A DNA stretch of 64,000 bases from contig JAIOHM010000039.1 in the NCBI GenBank assembly GCA_019912965.1, positions 54,921 through 118,920 on the forward strand, read 5' to 3'. Shown in pieces: positions 44,199-53,242 of the stretch. This stretch comes from Anaerolineae bacterium (GTDB lineage: Bacteria > Chloroflexota > Anaerolineae > Aggregatilineales > Phototrophicaceae). Under the pieces are notes generated by a model. It was not told the DNA's origin. It was given only the letters and a program-made list of their open reading frames with translations, and did not search any database. The position numbers and the translations under genes are program-made. Numbering within the stretch: the first letter of the stretch is position 1; each line of letters begins with the position of its first letter.

Positions 44199-45703
44199 TG
44201 GCTGATTTGACTCCTCATCAACCACATAGGCCGCTGTTCTGGCCGGATATTTTGCTGGATATACAGGCTTTGCTGCATGATTGGCCGGGGGAGATTTACG
44301 TGGTTGGTGGTGCGGTGCGGGATGCCATGCTCCACCGTCCATTGCATGATATTGATCTGGCAGCACCGGTAAATGCGGCTGCTCTCGCCCGTAAGATTGC
44401 TAATCACTTCAAAGGTGATTTTTTTATACTGGATGCCGAACGAGATGTGGGCCGTGCGTTGATCGATTCGCCTGACGGTAAATTGGTCTTCGATGTCGCC
44501 CGCTTCCGTGCATCAACCTTGCTGGATGATCTTATCGACCGTGACTTCACCATTAATGCGATGGCGGTTGATCTCAAGGGTGACTTGGGCTTGCTGATTG
44601 ATCCTTTGGATGGCGAGGCCGATATTCACGGGAAACAACTTCGCCGCTGTGCGCCGGATGCCCTGACCGATGACCCGATTCGTGCCCTGCGAGCGGTTCG
44701 TCAAAGTGTCCAGTTGGGGTTGCGAATCGAGCCAGATACGCTGCGCGATTTGCGTTCAGTTGTCCCAGTGTTGAAGGCAGTTTCGCCTGAACGGGTGCGG
44801 GACGAACTCATAAAAATCCTCTCGCTCCCCAAGCCCATCACTGCACTGCGGATTGCCGATGCTGTTGGTCTATTGGATGCAGTGTTGCCGGAAATGAACC
44901 CGCTGCACGATCTTCAGCAGTCGTCGCCCCATATTTTCGATGCTTGGAAGCATACTTTGGCCGTGGTTGAATACCTGACAGGGATTTTTGCCACGATCAG
45001 CTACACACGCACAGATAACACAGCTGCCTCTTTTGCTTTCGGTGCGATGGTCATTCAGTTTGATCGCTATCGAAAACAATTGATAGCCCATTTGGAAGCC
45101 ACTTGGCCGAACGAACGTCCACACCGCGCGTTGTTGATGCTGGCGGCGCTTCTTCACGATGCTGGCAAACCCGCAAGTCAGTCGCTGGATCTAGACGGAC
45201 GGGTTCGCTTTTTGGGGCATGAGTCGGTTGGGGTAGAATTGGCAAGCGCACGGGCAGTAGCTTTACGTCTGAGTAATACCGAGCGTCAACGGTTGGTTGC
45301 CATTGTACAGAATCACATGCGTCCATTGCTGTTAACTGATCCAACGCCCCGCGCCATTCATCGCTTCTGGCGGCAGTTGGGAGAAACCGGAGTGGATGTG
45401 TGCCTGCTGGCGCTGGCGGATTTTTTGGCGACTTACGGCCCGCAACTCGAACAGGATGCCTGGATCAATTTTATCGAACGGATAGGTCTGTTGCTGGAAG
45501 CCTATTATGATAAGCGTCAGACCTTGATTGAACCGCCACCTCTGGTTGATGGTCTTCAACTCATGAAAAAACTTGGAATCAAATCCGGCCCTCTGGTGGG
45601 TGAATTACTCAACCTGATTCGGGAAGGGCAGGTTGCGGGTGAGATTCGCTCGGTTGACGAAGCGCTTCAGTTAGCGCGTAATCAATTGAATAAAGGCGAG
45701 TAA
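44198..45703 (+). CDS. cca: CCA-adding tRNA nucleotidyltransferase / poly(A) polymerase family with HD domain
   Basis: 501 residues. Class II nucleotidyltransferase head: VVGGAVRDAMLHRPLHDIDL with the DxD pair, DFTINAMAVDL, LIDPLDGEADI and DDPIRALRAVRQ. A C-terminal HD domain (LLMLAALLHDAGKP, LVAIVQNHMRP) could remove 2',3'-cyclic phosphates. It repairs or adds the 3' CCA of tRNA; CCA-adding and poly(A) activities cannot be separated by eye. Translationally coupled to hpt. It meets the minus-strand ImmA-like gene with seven bases between the stops. Confidence 0.9.
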   Translation: MADLTPHQPHRPLFWPDILLDIQALLHDWPGEIYVVGGAVRDAMLHRPLHDIDLAAPVNAAALARKIANHFKGDFFILDAERDVGRALIDSPDGKLVFDVARFRASTLLDDLIDRDFTINAMAVDLKGDLGLLIDPLDGEADIHGKQLRRCAPDALTDDPIRALRAVRQSVQLGLRIEPDTLRDLRSVVPVLKAVSPERVRDELIKILSLPKPITALRIADAVGLLDAVLPEMNPLHDLQQSSPHIFDAWKHTLAVVEYLTGIFATISYTRTDNTAASFAFGAMVIQFDRYRKQLIAHLEATWPNERPHRALLMLAALLHDAGKPASQSLDLDGRVRFLGHESVGVELASARAVALRLSNTERQRLVAIVQNHMRPLLLTDPTPRAIHRFWRQLGETGVDVCLLALADFLATYGPQLEQDAWINFIERIGLLLEAYYDKRQTLIEPPPLVDGLQLMKKLGIKSGPLVGELLNLIREGQVAGEIRSVDEALQLARNQLNKGE

Positions 45704-45710
45704 CATCGGG

Positions 45711-46151
45711 CTATTGTGGTGAGAGTTCTTGCAACCGTTGCCGAGCATCATCTTCAGGGACTTCAAAGTGCATACTCATGGTAACCGGGGTGCGAGCCCC
45801 TGAACTGAGCTTTTTCACCATCTCAGCGGGCATAATCAGCATCCGCGCAAATGCTCGCAGCAGTTCCTCGCCTTTGTCGTGCTGAAAGATTTCATGCAGG
45901 CCGTGTTTATCGCCCCAATCGCTCTGGATGATATGCCGCGCCAGCAAACGCGCCAGCGACATACGTGGCGAAAAATGTCCACCTGTTTTCAAAAAGCCAA
46001 CCGAAAGTTCCGTGATGTCGACCTCATCCCACATATCCGGTTTCGGGCGTTGCAGCATAATTTCAATCGGCACGGGCGGATTTTCGATCTCGAAAGTCTT
46101 AATCAGTTCGGAGGCAATCGCTTCAAGTTGGTTCATGTTGCTCAATATCAC
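45711..46151 (-). CDS. Degenerate ImmA/IrrE-like protein
   Basis: 146 residues. The layout resembles the ImmA/IrrE metallopeptidase family: an N-terminal LEAIASELIKTFEIENPPVP IEIML segment, a central helix and a C-terminal FARMLIMPAEMVKK segment matching the FAxxLLMP motif. The zinc-binding HExxH helix is missing: its position reads SLARLLARHII (about 65-74). It is therefore probably not a protease but may still bind a partner. The GTG at 46151 overlaps the rsmD stop as GTGA; a TTG at 46145 or an ATG at 46136 are alternatives. Confidence 0.6.
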   Translation of the reverse strand: MILSNMNQLEAIASELIKTFEIENPPVPIEIMLQRPKPDMWDEVDITELSVGFLKTGGHFSPRMSLARLLARHIIQSDWGDKHGLHEIFQHDKGEELLRAFARMLIMPAEMVKKLSSGARTPVTMSMHFEVPEDDARQRLQELSPQ

Positions 46152-46726
46152 ATCTCCTCAGGCTTTTGACCACTCACAGGTCGAAAAAACCACAGCAGGG
46201 TATTGCCATAAATGCGGCGGTCATCGGTTTCCAGATGCGTTAATTCCAACGCCGTTTCTTCTTTTGGGTCAATCTGGACAATAATTGTGGTATCTGGGCC
46301 CACCCATAATGGGGTTGCGTCCAGTATCCGTAAAACATCCACCCACATACCTTTATATTGCGGTGGCGCAACGTAAATGAAATCATAGGGATTGGCGGGC
46401 GGCTGTTTCAGGATGTTTATGGCATCAGCTCGCTGGACACTTGCCTTGTCAGCTAATCGGGTGGCTGCCAGATTATCCTGAATGGTCTGAACCGCTTTTT
46501 TGTCCAGTTCAATAAATACTGCTCGCTTTGCACCCCGGCTCAGGGCTTCAATGCCCACGCTGCCAGTACCTGCAAACAAATCTAGGAATGTCGCGTCAAA
46601 AATATCACGTCCAATGATGTTAAAGAGCGCTTCTTTTACCCTGTCCATCACTGGACGGGTGCTATCCCCCGGAACCAACTTGAGTTTTCGGCCTTTGGCA
46701 CTACCCGCAATCACCCGAATCGACAT
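46148..46726 (-). CDS. rsmD: 16S rRNA (guanine(966)-N2)-methyltransferase RsmD-like
   Basis: 192 residues, normal length. N-terminal MSIRVIAGSAKGRKLK, substrate segment RPVMDRVKEALFNII and SAM-binding DLFAGTGSVGIEALSRGA are typical of RsmD. The catalytic DPPY/F motif reads APPQ here (A120-Q123, in DFIYVAPPQYKG). The enzyme modifies G966 of 16S rRNA during ribosome assembly. It lies one base after the UroD-family gene and overlaps the ImmA-like gene by four bases. Confidence 0.88.
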   Translation of the reverse strand: MSIRVIAGSAKGRKLKLVPGDSTRPVMDRVKEALFNIIGRDIFDATFLDLFAGTGSVGIEALSRGAKRAVFIELDKKAVQTIQDNLAATRLADKASVQRADAINILKQPPANPYDFIYVAPPQYKGMWVDVLRILDATPLWVGPDTTIIVQIDPKEETALELTHLETDDRRIYGNTLLWFFRPVSGQKPEEM

Positions 46727-46727
46727 G

Positions 46728-47717
46728 CTACCCGCCTTCTACAACGTCGCGTACCGCCCGAATGTTGGAAAGCGGTGTTGTTGCCATAATCACACATCCG
46801 GTCGAAAGGATGAAACTGCGGCTATTTGTTTGCGTCATCGCCAGCCGTGCTTGATCTCGAATCGCACTTGGGGTGCCCTGATGTAAATGTCGCCCGCGCG
46901 AAAGTCCACCGCAAACTGCCCCTTTGAATTGGAGTTTACCCTGTATCAAATCCGGTTCGGTTTCCTGGTCATGCCAGTTGATGGCCTGCGCCTTTAGCTG
47001 ACTGCACAATTTGAACATGGGTGCATCACCATGCAGGTGAATCATGTTGAACCACCACTTATCCGGCACCGACTCCAGTATCTTGCGATCATACGGCAAA
47101 CCGAACGTCTTATATTCTTCTTCGGAAAGAACATCGTAGCTGGCCTGTTGGATGGCATAGTAGATGCCCGCAACCGGATATTTTTTCATGGCTTCGATGA
47201 ATCGGAGCGTGGTTTCTGTGATGGCATTCAGTCCAGTGTGTAAACGGTCTGGGTTTGTCCGCATATGCCGGACGAGCATGTCGCGTCCAGCAATGCTTTT
47301 AGCCTGTGCCAATGGGCTGAAAATGGTCTGGATGATCGGCACATCGTCTGTGTGTAATCCATCGCAGACCAATCGCATACATTCCAACTGCCGCCCTAAG
47401 GAACCGCGCGTTGGCTCTAAAGGGCGTAAATCCGTCCAATCCAGCGAACGGTTGACGGCCCGTTTAAGGATGGTGCGAGTGCCTTCCAGACTACCTTCCC
47501 ATTCATCTTGCACACCGTAATCCGTTACACAAAAACTGCTCGCAGGCGTAATCTTCACGAAATCCCAGTCGTAGTGCTTTTGGAACTCCAGCGTCGAACG
47601 CGCCAGATCAGCCGACCGCTGGTCATCGCCCGGCCAGTGCCGCCATAGCGCAACCGGTACACGGTCGGTGGCTTCGCCTGCGAAAGTTTTGGTGAGACGT
47701 TCACGTTTATTCATCAC
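46728..47717 (-). CDS. Uroporphyrinogen decarboxylase (URO-D) family protein
   Basis: 329 residues. The start NKRERLTKTFAGEATDRVPV ALWRHW is typical of URO-D family proteins, and TIFSPLAQAKSIAG and NMIHLHGDA also match. No other haem genes are near, and the family also contains corrinoid and methyltransferase enzymes, so the reaction is left open. It is six bases from the TPR gene upstream and one base from rsmD downstream. Confidence 0.82.
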   Translation of the reverse strand: MMNKRERLTKTFAGEATDRVPVALWRHWPGDDQRSADLARSTLEFQKHYDWDFVKITPASSFCVTDYGVQDEWEGSLEGTRTILKRAVNRSLDWTDLRPLEPTRGSLGRQLECMRLVCDGLHTDDVPIIQTIFSPLAQAKSIAGRDMLVRHMRTNPDRLHTGLNAITETTLRFIEAMKKYPVAGIYYAIQQASYDVLSEEEYKTFGLPYDRKILESVPDKWWFNMIHLHGDAPMFKLCSQLKAQAINWHDQETEPDLIQGKLQFKGAVCGGLSRGRHLHQGTPSAIRDQARLAMTQTNSRSFILSTGCVIMATTPLSNIRAVRDVVEGG

Positions 47718-47723
47718 CGGATT

Positions 47724-48059
47724 TTAACTGTTCTGCAATTCGCTCAAGCGCTGTTTAATCATGCGTGCGAGCATCATGTAACGATCATCTTCAATCGTGC
47801 CATGATCGATAGTATTGCTTTTACCAAATCGCTTTTCGCGTGCGTTTTCCACCAATTCAAGGGCTTTTTGGAATGAAACAATCGCCTGTTCTTTTTTACC
47901 TGCGCGTCGCAGCGCCATTCCCATGCCATAATGACCATCCATACTGTTGCTGTCCATCTTCAGAACACGCTCGAATTCGGCAATCGAGGTATCTGCTTGT
48001 CCCTCGCGTTCATAACGCCATGCTGTGCCGATCATGGCTTCCACGGGTTCGCTGGACAT
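47724..48059 (-). CDS. Small TPR protein
   Basis: 111 residues with two tetratricopeptide repeats (DTSIAEFERVLKMDSNSMDG and HYGMGMALRRAGKKEQAIVS F). No signal peptide. AAGGAG lies about 11 bases upstream of the ATG. It heads the run with the UroD-family gene and rsmD. Function unknown beyond protein binding. Confidence 0.8.
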   Translation of the reverse strand: MSSEPVEAMIGTAWRYEREGQADTSIAEFERVLKMDSNSMDGHYGMGMALRRAGKKEQAIVSFQKALELVENAREKRFGKSNTIDHGTIEDDRYMMLARMIKQRLSELQNS

Positions 48060-48134
48060 AAGTTTTATTGCTCCTTAAGTAATGTGTGTAACCCGCATAT
48101 TCTACAAATGGTTACCCCTAAACACAAGCAAATC

Positions 48135-50420
48135 TCAAGGGTTGATGCTGACCAGCGTTGGCAGCGTCAATGTTGCGCCCAGTGTTTGCCCTGTAGCGTC
48201 GAAGAACGTCAGCGGTTGGTTAGCAGTGTTATATACCGTGACCGCAATCTGATAGTTGCCTGCTGTGGTTGATGGCGATAATTCCAGCATATACCTGTCA
48301 GTCACATACTGCCGGGTGTTCCAGCGGCTCGTGGGATAATAGCCGGGATGGCGTAGGAGAACTTCAGCCCCAATCTGCCCATCCCGATTGTTGATCAGAT
48401 TCACTTGAACACGATAATTCTCGGTCAGAAAGCGTTGCGCCTGCCAATACAAGGTCAAATAAACCGTTTCTCCGGGGTGATGCTGATTGCTATCCAAACG
48501 GAATCCCGTCATGCCCAATCCGACATCCGTGCGATTTTGAATGATGACACTGCCGTTTAATCCCGATCCGGGACGTGTCCGCAGTGACAGGGGAAATTGT
48601 GGTTGCGTAAAAACCAGTAGGATAACCACAAAGCAGGCTACTGGTACAACTGCCAGCCGCACTTCAGCAACCGTCAGTAGTTTCGTTTCTGCGATGATTG
48701 TTTTTTGCCCCCATCGTCCCCAGCTAATGATCACTGTGATTAACAATGATGCCCCGGCGACCAACCATGCCCCGGTACGAAGAGGTGTAGTGTCCATTGC
48801 GATCAAGAGTTCCGCGTTGCCCGTAAGATTAATAGGCACATCAGCCACCATTAAGCCAGTCGCTGGGTCTTGTGATAGAGGAACGGGGCGGCTGTTAATG
48901 CTGGCTGTCCAACCGGGAAAATACGAAGTGAGGATATGAAGTGTGGCGGGAGTCGCCACCCGTCGCAGCAAGAAGCGATCTCCATGCGTGAAATGGATTA
49001 ATGGACTGATTTGTACATTGGGTGTGACTTGTCCTGGTGCCAGTTTATTGATACTTCTGGATTGAAAACTGTCTATTAGAAAGCGGTTGAGCGGTATATT
49101 TTCGCGTAGTGGAGAAGGCAAGAGCATTCCCTGAGGTAACACTGCGACTCCATAACCGCGTTGTTCATATTGAACCTGTACCGCCGCATCTGTACCTCCA
49201 AAGGCTTCTGTTGCTTGAGGCACAAGCCATACAGGTGAGGCGCTGATCCAGATGACAATCATCAGGGCGGGTAGCACCAACCGCCGCCAGCGTCTCGGCA
49301 GATGAAAACGAATTGCCATAATCTGACTGCCGCCAATTGCCAGACACAACATGACGACACCCAGTAGCCAGATTTCTGTTGGAAATATCAAGGCTGCAAC
49401 CAACGTTAAAACTGCGCCAAAAACCAGAAAAAATATCTGAAAGTTGATCTTCAGATGGTAACGCAGCATATACCCAACGCTGCCAATTGCGAACACCAAA
49501 CTGATGATGCCTAATGTGAACTGCGGCGAAGCCACCATTTCATTGGTGTCGAGTTGTTGAAGTGGAGTGAAGAGTTCGTTTAAACTCAGTTTCGGCAGAG
49601 AGATGGTTGTAACGGTTTGCCACTGAATATCACCTTGTTCCAGCCATGCGGGTATCCAATAAAATCCGGCGCAGCCCACGCCCAAAAGCAGCCCGATGAT
49701 GACGAGATGCCAGCGAATATGCCGTTTATCGAATTGCCGATTCCAGATAATAAGGACGGCACAAAGGAACAGCCCCATCACCATAACAGGCGGATGGGTC
49801 AGCCATAAACTGGCGCTCGTCAGGGTGACAAATAATACATCCGCCGGGTGATTCCACATCAGCAGGCGGTCAAGACTCCATAATAGTACTGGAAGTAACG
49901 CCAGTGCGATCAGTCCCGGTAAATCGCCCAGTACATGTGGCACAACCAGCCCTACATACGGACTGTAAATATACAACATTGCGGCCAGCACGCCCGCTGT
50001 TGATCCTGTTCGCTGTGCAACCAGACTATATGTGAACACACCTGCGATGACTAATCCGATGATATAGGCCAATCGCACCGCGACAACTGCTTCCCCGGTG
50101 AACAGCACATGCAGAATTGCCGCGAAATAAGTTGCTCCCGGCGGATAATAATGTGGAATTGGTGCACCATATCCACCCAATGCATTAGGTGACCAGCGTG
50201 GATACAGCCAACCTTCCAGAATGCTGGTGGCGTAATCATCAGTTCGATAGACATAATTCTCGCTGGCGTTCGTATGCGGCAGTTCCGGGTTAAAGAGAAA
50301 AGACCATCCAGCGATCAGGCACAGGGCAATCGTCAGCAGCAGACCCCAGTCGATCCCACGTCTCGCCTGTCGCATCCAGTCCGGTAAATCCGGTATCGAA
50401 ATGTCGGTTGTCTCCATCAT
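48135..50420 (-). CDS. Multi-pass membrane protein, PTPS-related / GT-C-like
   Basis: 761 residues with about twelve hydrophobic segments. The N-terminal part (YVYRTDDYATSILEGWLYPR, GGYGAPIPHYYPPGATYF, TYSLVAQRTGSTAGVLAAML) has the layout of the 6-pyruvoyl-tetrahydropterin synthase-related membrane family, which resembles GT-C glycosyltransferases. A C-terminal extracytoplasmic beta-domain (LTLYWQAQRFLTENYRVQVN) is like the one attached to other Chloroflexota glycosyltransferases. It probably acts on a polyprenyl-linked sugar, but donor and acceptor are unknown. A short basic cytoplasmic head precedes the first helix. Confidence 0.75.
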   Translation of the reverse strand: MMETTDISIPDLPDWMRQARRGIDWGLLLTIALCLIAGWSFLFNPELPHTNASENYVYRTDDYATSILEGWLYPRWSPNALGGYGAPIPHYYPPGATYFAAILHVLFTGEAVVAVRLAYIIGLVIAGVFTYSLVAQRTGSTAGVLAAMLYIYSPYVGLVVPHVLGDLPGLIALALLPVLLWSLDRLLMWNHPADVLFVTLTSASLWLTHPPVMVMGLFLCAVLIIWNRQFDKRHIRWHLVIIGLLLGVGCAGFYWIPAWLEQGDIQWQTVTTISLPKLSLNELFTPLQQLDTNEMVASPQFTLGIISLVFAIGSVGYMLRYHLKINFQIFFLVFGAVLTLVAALIFPTEIWLLGVVMLCLAIGGSQIMAIRFHLPRRWRRLVLPALMIVIWISASPVWLVPQATEAFGGTDAAVQVQYEQRGYGVAVLPQGMLLPSPLRENIPLNRFLIDSFQSRSINKLAPGQVTPNVQISPLIHFTHGDRFLLRRVATPATLHILTSYFPGWTASINSRPVPLSQDPATGLMVADVPINLTGNAELLIAMDTTPLRTGAWLVAGASLLITVIISWGRWGQKTIIAETKLLTVAEVRLAVVPVACFVVILLVFTQPQFPLSLRTRPGSGLNGSVIIQNRTDVGLGMTGFRLDSNQHHPGETVYLTLYWQAQRFLTENYRVQVNLINNRDGQIGAEVLLRHPGYYPTSRWNTRQYVTDRYMLELSPSTTAGNYQIAVTVYNTANQPLTFFDATGQTLGATLTLPTLVSINP

Positions 50421-50526
50421 GGTTTTTATTCTACACGCGACTTGTGTCTCGTGTGGCTAAATCGCTGTATCTTGCTTTGCATAAATCTCGGTGCTATCCT
50501 CATTCTTCGATAAGAAGTGAGAATTT

Positions 50527-51000
50527 ATGCAAGCCGTTCGCATCCGCGCCGCCACCACCAGCGACCTTCCTGACCTCTCCCGCCTCTGGCATGAGAAAAT
50601 GGTCATACACCAGCAGTTAGACCGCCATGTGATGCTTGCCCCGGATGCCGAGTCGCGTTGGAAATTGGCAGCGGCAGGTTGGCTCTTGGATCAACAGTGT
50701 GCCGTTTTCGTCGCTGATGTAGATGATGAGGTGTTGGGTTATATCGTCGGTAGGATACAGGCTTCACCTCCCGGCTTGCTGCCAGAAAGTATCGGTTTTA
50801 TTACCGATTTGACAGTTGATGCTCATCGTCCGGGCGGTGGTGTTGGACGGTTGCTGTTGGATGTAATGCGAAAATGGTTCTTGGAATGTGGCATTGAGCA
50901 GGTAATGGCCCAGGTTCCCGCCAGCGTTGCCGTTGAGCAGGCATTTTGGCGGGCACAGCGTGCCGTAGATTGGGTGGATGTAATGTGGCTGAAATTGTAA
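50527..51000 (+). CDS. GNAT-family N-acetyltransferase
   Basis: 157 residues. N-terminal VRIRAATTSDLPDLSRLW, the acetyl-CoA site in TDLTVDAHRPGGGVGRLLLD and a C-terminal AFWRAQRAVDWVDVMWLKL. The reaction is acetyl transfer; the substrate is unknown. It overlaps the following GNAT of the same type by 16 bases, which suggests a tandem duplication. Confidence 0.82.
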   Translation: MQAVRIRAATTSDLPDLSRLWHEKMVIHQQLDRHVMLAPDAESRWKLAAAGWLLDQQCAVFVADVDDEVLGYIVGRIQASPPGLLPESIGFITDLTVDAHRPGGGVGRLLLDVMRKWFLECGIEQVMAQVPASVAVEQAFWRAQRAVDWVDVMWLKL

Positions 51001-51479
51001 TTCGGCGTGCAACGCAGGATGATGCGGATACCATTGCAGAAATGTGGTTGGCGCTGGTTGCTTATCATCAGATGCTTGACCCGGATTTGCCCGGTGCGGC
51101 ATCCGGTGGCGAACATCGGTATGTCAGACGTTTGCTGGAACGCTTGGATGACCCCTTTATGTGCAGCTTGATGGCCGAGGTGGATGGTCAGGTCGTGGGT
51201 TATATTCTCGGCATGGTGGTTGACCTGATGCCAGATATTTTTGACCAGCGTCCCGGTGGTTTTCTGGCTGATATTTATGTCGAACCGGATGTCCGGCGTC
51301 ATGGGGTAGGGCGGGCATTGGTCGAAGCGCTCAAGTCTTGGTTTCGGGAGCAGGGTGTCCAGCATTTTGACTGGCACGTAGCTGCTCGCAATACACCCGG
51401 ACAGGCTTTTTGGCGTTCGGTAGGGGGTCGCGAAGTAATGGTACGAATGCACGCGCAGGTGGAGGCAAACGGTGACTGA
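50985..51479 (+). CDS. GNAT-family N-acetyltransferase (tandem partner)
   Basis: 164 residues from the GTG at 50985, chosen because VAEIVIRRATQDDADTIAEM is the normal start of the family and GGTGG precedes it; an ATG at 50946 would overlap the neighbour by 55 bases. It has FLADIYVEPDVRRHGVGRAL as the acetyl-CoA site and QAFWRSVGGREVMVRM at the end. Overlaps the AlaX-like gene by eight bases. Confidence 0.82.
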   Translation: MAEIVIRRATQDDADTIAEMWLALVAYHQMLDPDLPGAASGGEHRYVRRLLERLDDPFMCSLMAEVDGQVVGYILGMVVDLMPDIFDQRPGGFLADIYVEPDVRRHGVGRALVEALKSWFREQGVQHFDWHVAARNTPGQAFWRSVGGREVMVRMHAQVEANGD

Positions 51480-52176
51480 ATTACTCTATCAGATGGATAG
51501 CTACATACGTGAATTCGCGGCAGCCATAACGGGAATTGATACTGACCAAAACGGTGTTTTCCTTGACCGTACTGCTTTTTATCCCGGTGGCGGTGGGCAG
51601 CCTAACGACGTGGGATATCTGATTATTGGGGACAAAACCTATAATGTCTCTAAAGTCGTGCGCGGCAACCTCCATATTATTGATGGTGAACTGCCGCCTC
51701 CAGTGACGCTGGTGCATGGTGTATTGGATTGGGAACGACGTTACCAGTTGATGCGAACACATACCGCTATGCATATCTTATGTGGCGTTGTTTGGCGTGA
51801 CTATGGCGCGAGTGTGACAGGTGGCAACATGGAGCCGCTCAGTGGTCGCATGGATTTCGAGTTCGAACGGATGCAAAAAGAACTCATTGTGGAAATCGAA
51901 GAGCACATCAATGCCGAAATCGCAGCCGCCCGCGACATCCGTGTGAAAATTCTCCCGCGTGAAGAAGCCTTCCAGATTCCTGATTTGATACGCACCAAAA
52001 TTAACCTGCTGCCCGAAGGTATACCCGAAGTCCGAACAGTCGAAATCGTTGGCTTGGATTTGCAGGCCGACGGTGGCACGCATGTTGCCAATACCCGCGA
52101 AGTGGGTCATATTCGCATTTCTGACTATCAAAGCAAGGGCAGCATCAACAAACGCATTTACGTCAAAATCGAATAG
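51472..52176 (+). CDS. Alanyl-tRNA editing protein (AlaX-type)
   Basis: 234 residues from a GTG with GGAGG six bases upstream. The N-terminal beta-domain (FLDRTAFYPGGGGQPNDVGY) and the editing core HTAMHILCGVVW (HxxxH, H97 and H101) match AlaX, which hydrolyses mischarged tRNA-Ala such as Ser-tRNA-Ala. The second metal-site segment reads DLQADGGTHVANTREVGHI, with Asp at the position often occupied by Cys in CGGTH. Standalone trans-editing factor in the cytoplasm. Confidence 0.9.
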   Translation: MTELLYQMDSYIREFAAAITGIDTDQNGVFLDRTAFYPGGGGQPNDVGYLIIGDKTYNVSKVVRGNLHIIDGELPPPVTLVHGVLDWERRYQLMRTHTAMHILCGVVWRDYGASVTGGNMEPLSGRMDFEFERMQKELIVEIEEHINAEIAAARDIRVKILPREEAFQIPDLIRTKINLLPEGIPEVRTVEIVGLDLQADGGTHVANTREVGHIRISDYQSKGSINKRIYVKIE

Positions 52177-52198
52177 GGTATCGACTCTGTGGTATTGA

Positions 52199-52240
52199 TG
52201 ATTACCTGCCAACAACTAACAACCAATAACCAGCAGTCAC
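52199..52240. repeat. Low-complexity AAC/CAACAACTAACAACC tract
   Basis: The gap before the first TPR gene is a string of AAC/CCA-like units (opposite strand GGTTATTGGTTGTTAGTTGTTGG). It is of the same pseudo-repetitive type as the tracts at 54142 and 56091. Confidence 0.3.
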
Positions 52241-52243
52241 CTC

Positions 52244-53242
52244 ATGATTAAACGAATCCAAATTTTCCTCGGCCCAACCCTGACGCAGGTCTTTATAGCC
52301 TGGTTCGCCTTGACGGGTCTTGTTAGTCTCATCCTGAACAGCATTGTCGATCAGTACACATGGGTACGTCCGGTTCAATCGGGCTTGGTGATTATTTTCG
52401 TGGTGGGTGTGCTCATCATGATTGCCAGTCGTCTCGCCCCGGAAGATCGTGGTCGTTGGTTGGCACTTCTCCTCCCGGCTGCCATTGCTGTTTTCCTCGG
52501 TTTGATTGTTAATTCGCCAGTAGGAGTTTTGGTGATGGGTCTTGGCGTTGGTTGGGTCATTGCCGGGTTGATGCTCACCCGCAGCAAAATGCCCATCGAA
52601 TATCGGGATGCTGTCAAACTCCTGCGAAAGAATCAGTACGAACAGGCTGCCAAAATCATGGATGGAGTCATCAAGGCTGACCCAAACGAGCCTAATCACT
52701 ATCGCTTTCGTGCCGAAATTTACCGCCTTTGGGGGAAGCTCAAACAGGCTGCCCGCGATTATCAGAAAATGGCTGAACTAACACCAGACTCGCCGTTGGC
52801 TTACAATGGACTGGCTGAAGTTTATTTGCAAAGTCGCCAGTACGATTTGGCACACGAAGCTGCCCGTAAAGCAAACCAGCTTGCCCCGGATGATTGGGTC
52901 ACATACTATAATCTTGGCATGATTGAAGATCGGTTACATCAGTCCGAAGCGGCCATTGCTCATCTTGAAAAGGCGTTGGCGCTCAAGGTGAAGGATGCTC
53001 GTCACCGTTTGCTGATCCACCTCTACCTTGCTCGTGCTTACAGCCGTTTGAGGAATAGTGTCGAATCACATCGACATGTAGATGCCGTTAAAAATCATGC
53101 AAGTGGTCTGGAAGAATGGCAGACTATTCTTAAAAGCGATCAGGCCGAAACCTTGCGCGACGTGTTGGGCGAAGATATTGAAGCCGCTCTTGGCCTGTCA
53201 ACTGGCGAATTATCTGCTGACGATTTGGCATATATTAAGTGA
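52244..53242 (+). CDS. Membrane-anchored TPR protein 1
   Basis: 332 residues. Four N-terminal transmembrane helices in the first 110 residues (FIAWFALTGLVSLILNSIV, GLVIIFVVGVLIMIAS, LALLLPAAIAVFLGLIV, LVMGLGVGWVIAGLML), then about five TPR units (YEQAAKIMDGVIKADPNEPN, LKQAARDYQKMAELTPDSPL, YDLAHEAARKANQLAPDDWV, HQSEAAIAHLEKALALKVKD). Heads a five-gene plus-strand run. The TPR domain faces the cytoplasm if the helices are arranged in pairs. Function unknown. Confidence 0.82.
   Translation: MIKRIQIFLGPTLTQVFIAWFALTGLVSLILNSIVDQYTWVRPVQSGLVIIFVVGVLIMIASRLAPEDRGRWLALLLPAAIAVFLGLIVNSPVGVLVMGLGVGWVIAGLMLTRSKMPIEYRDAVKLLRKNQYEQAAKIMDGVIKADPNEPNHYRFRAEIYRLWGKLKQAARDYQKMAELTPDSPLAYNGLAEVYLQSRQYDLAHEAARKANQLAPDDWVTYYNLGMIEDRLHQSEAAIAHLEKALALKVKDARHRLLIHLYLARAYSRLRNSVESHRHVDAVKNHASGLEEWQTILKSDQAETLRDVLGEDIEAALGLSTGELSADDLAYIK

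Noticed and set aside
51472..52176. Loss of editing activity in the AlaX protein because Cys of CGGTH is Asp.
   Set aside because: DGGTH variants appear in other AlaX-type proteins and the HxxxH pair is intact, so no loss is inferred.
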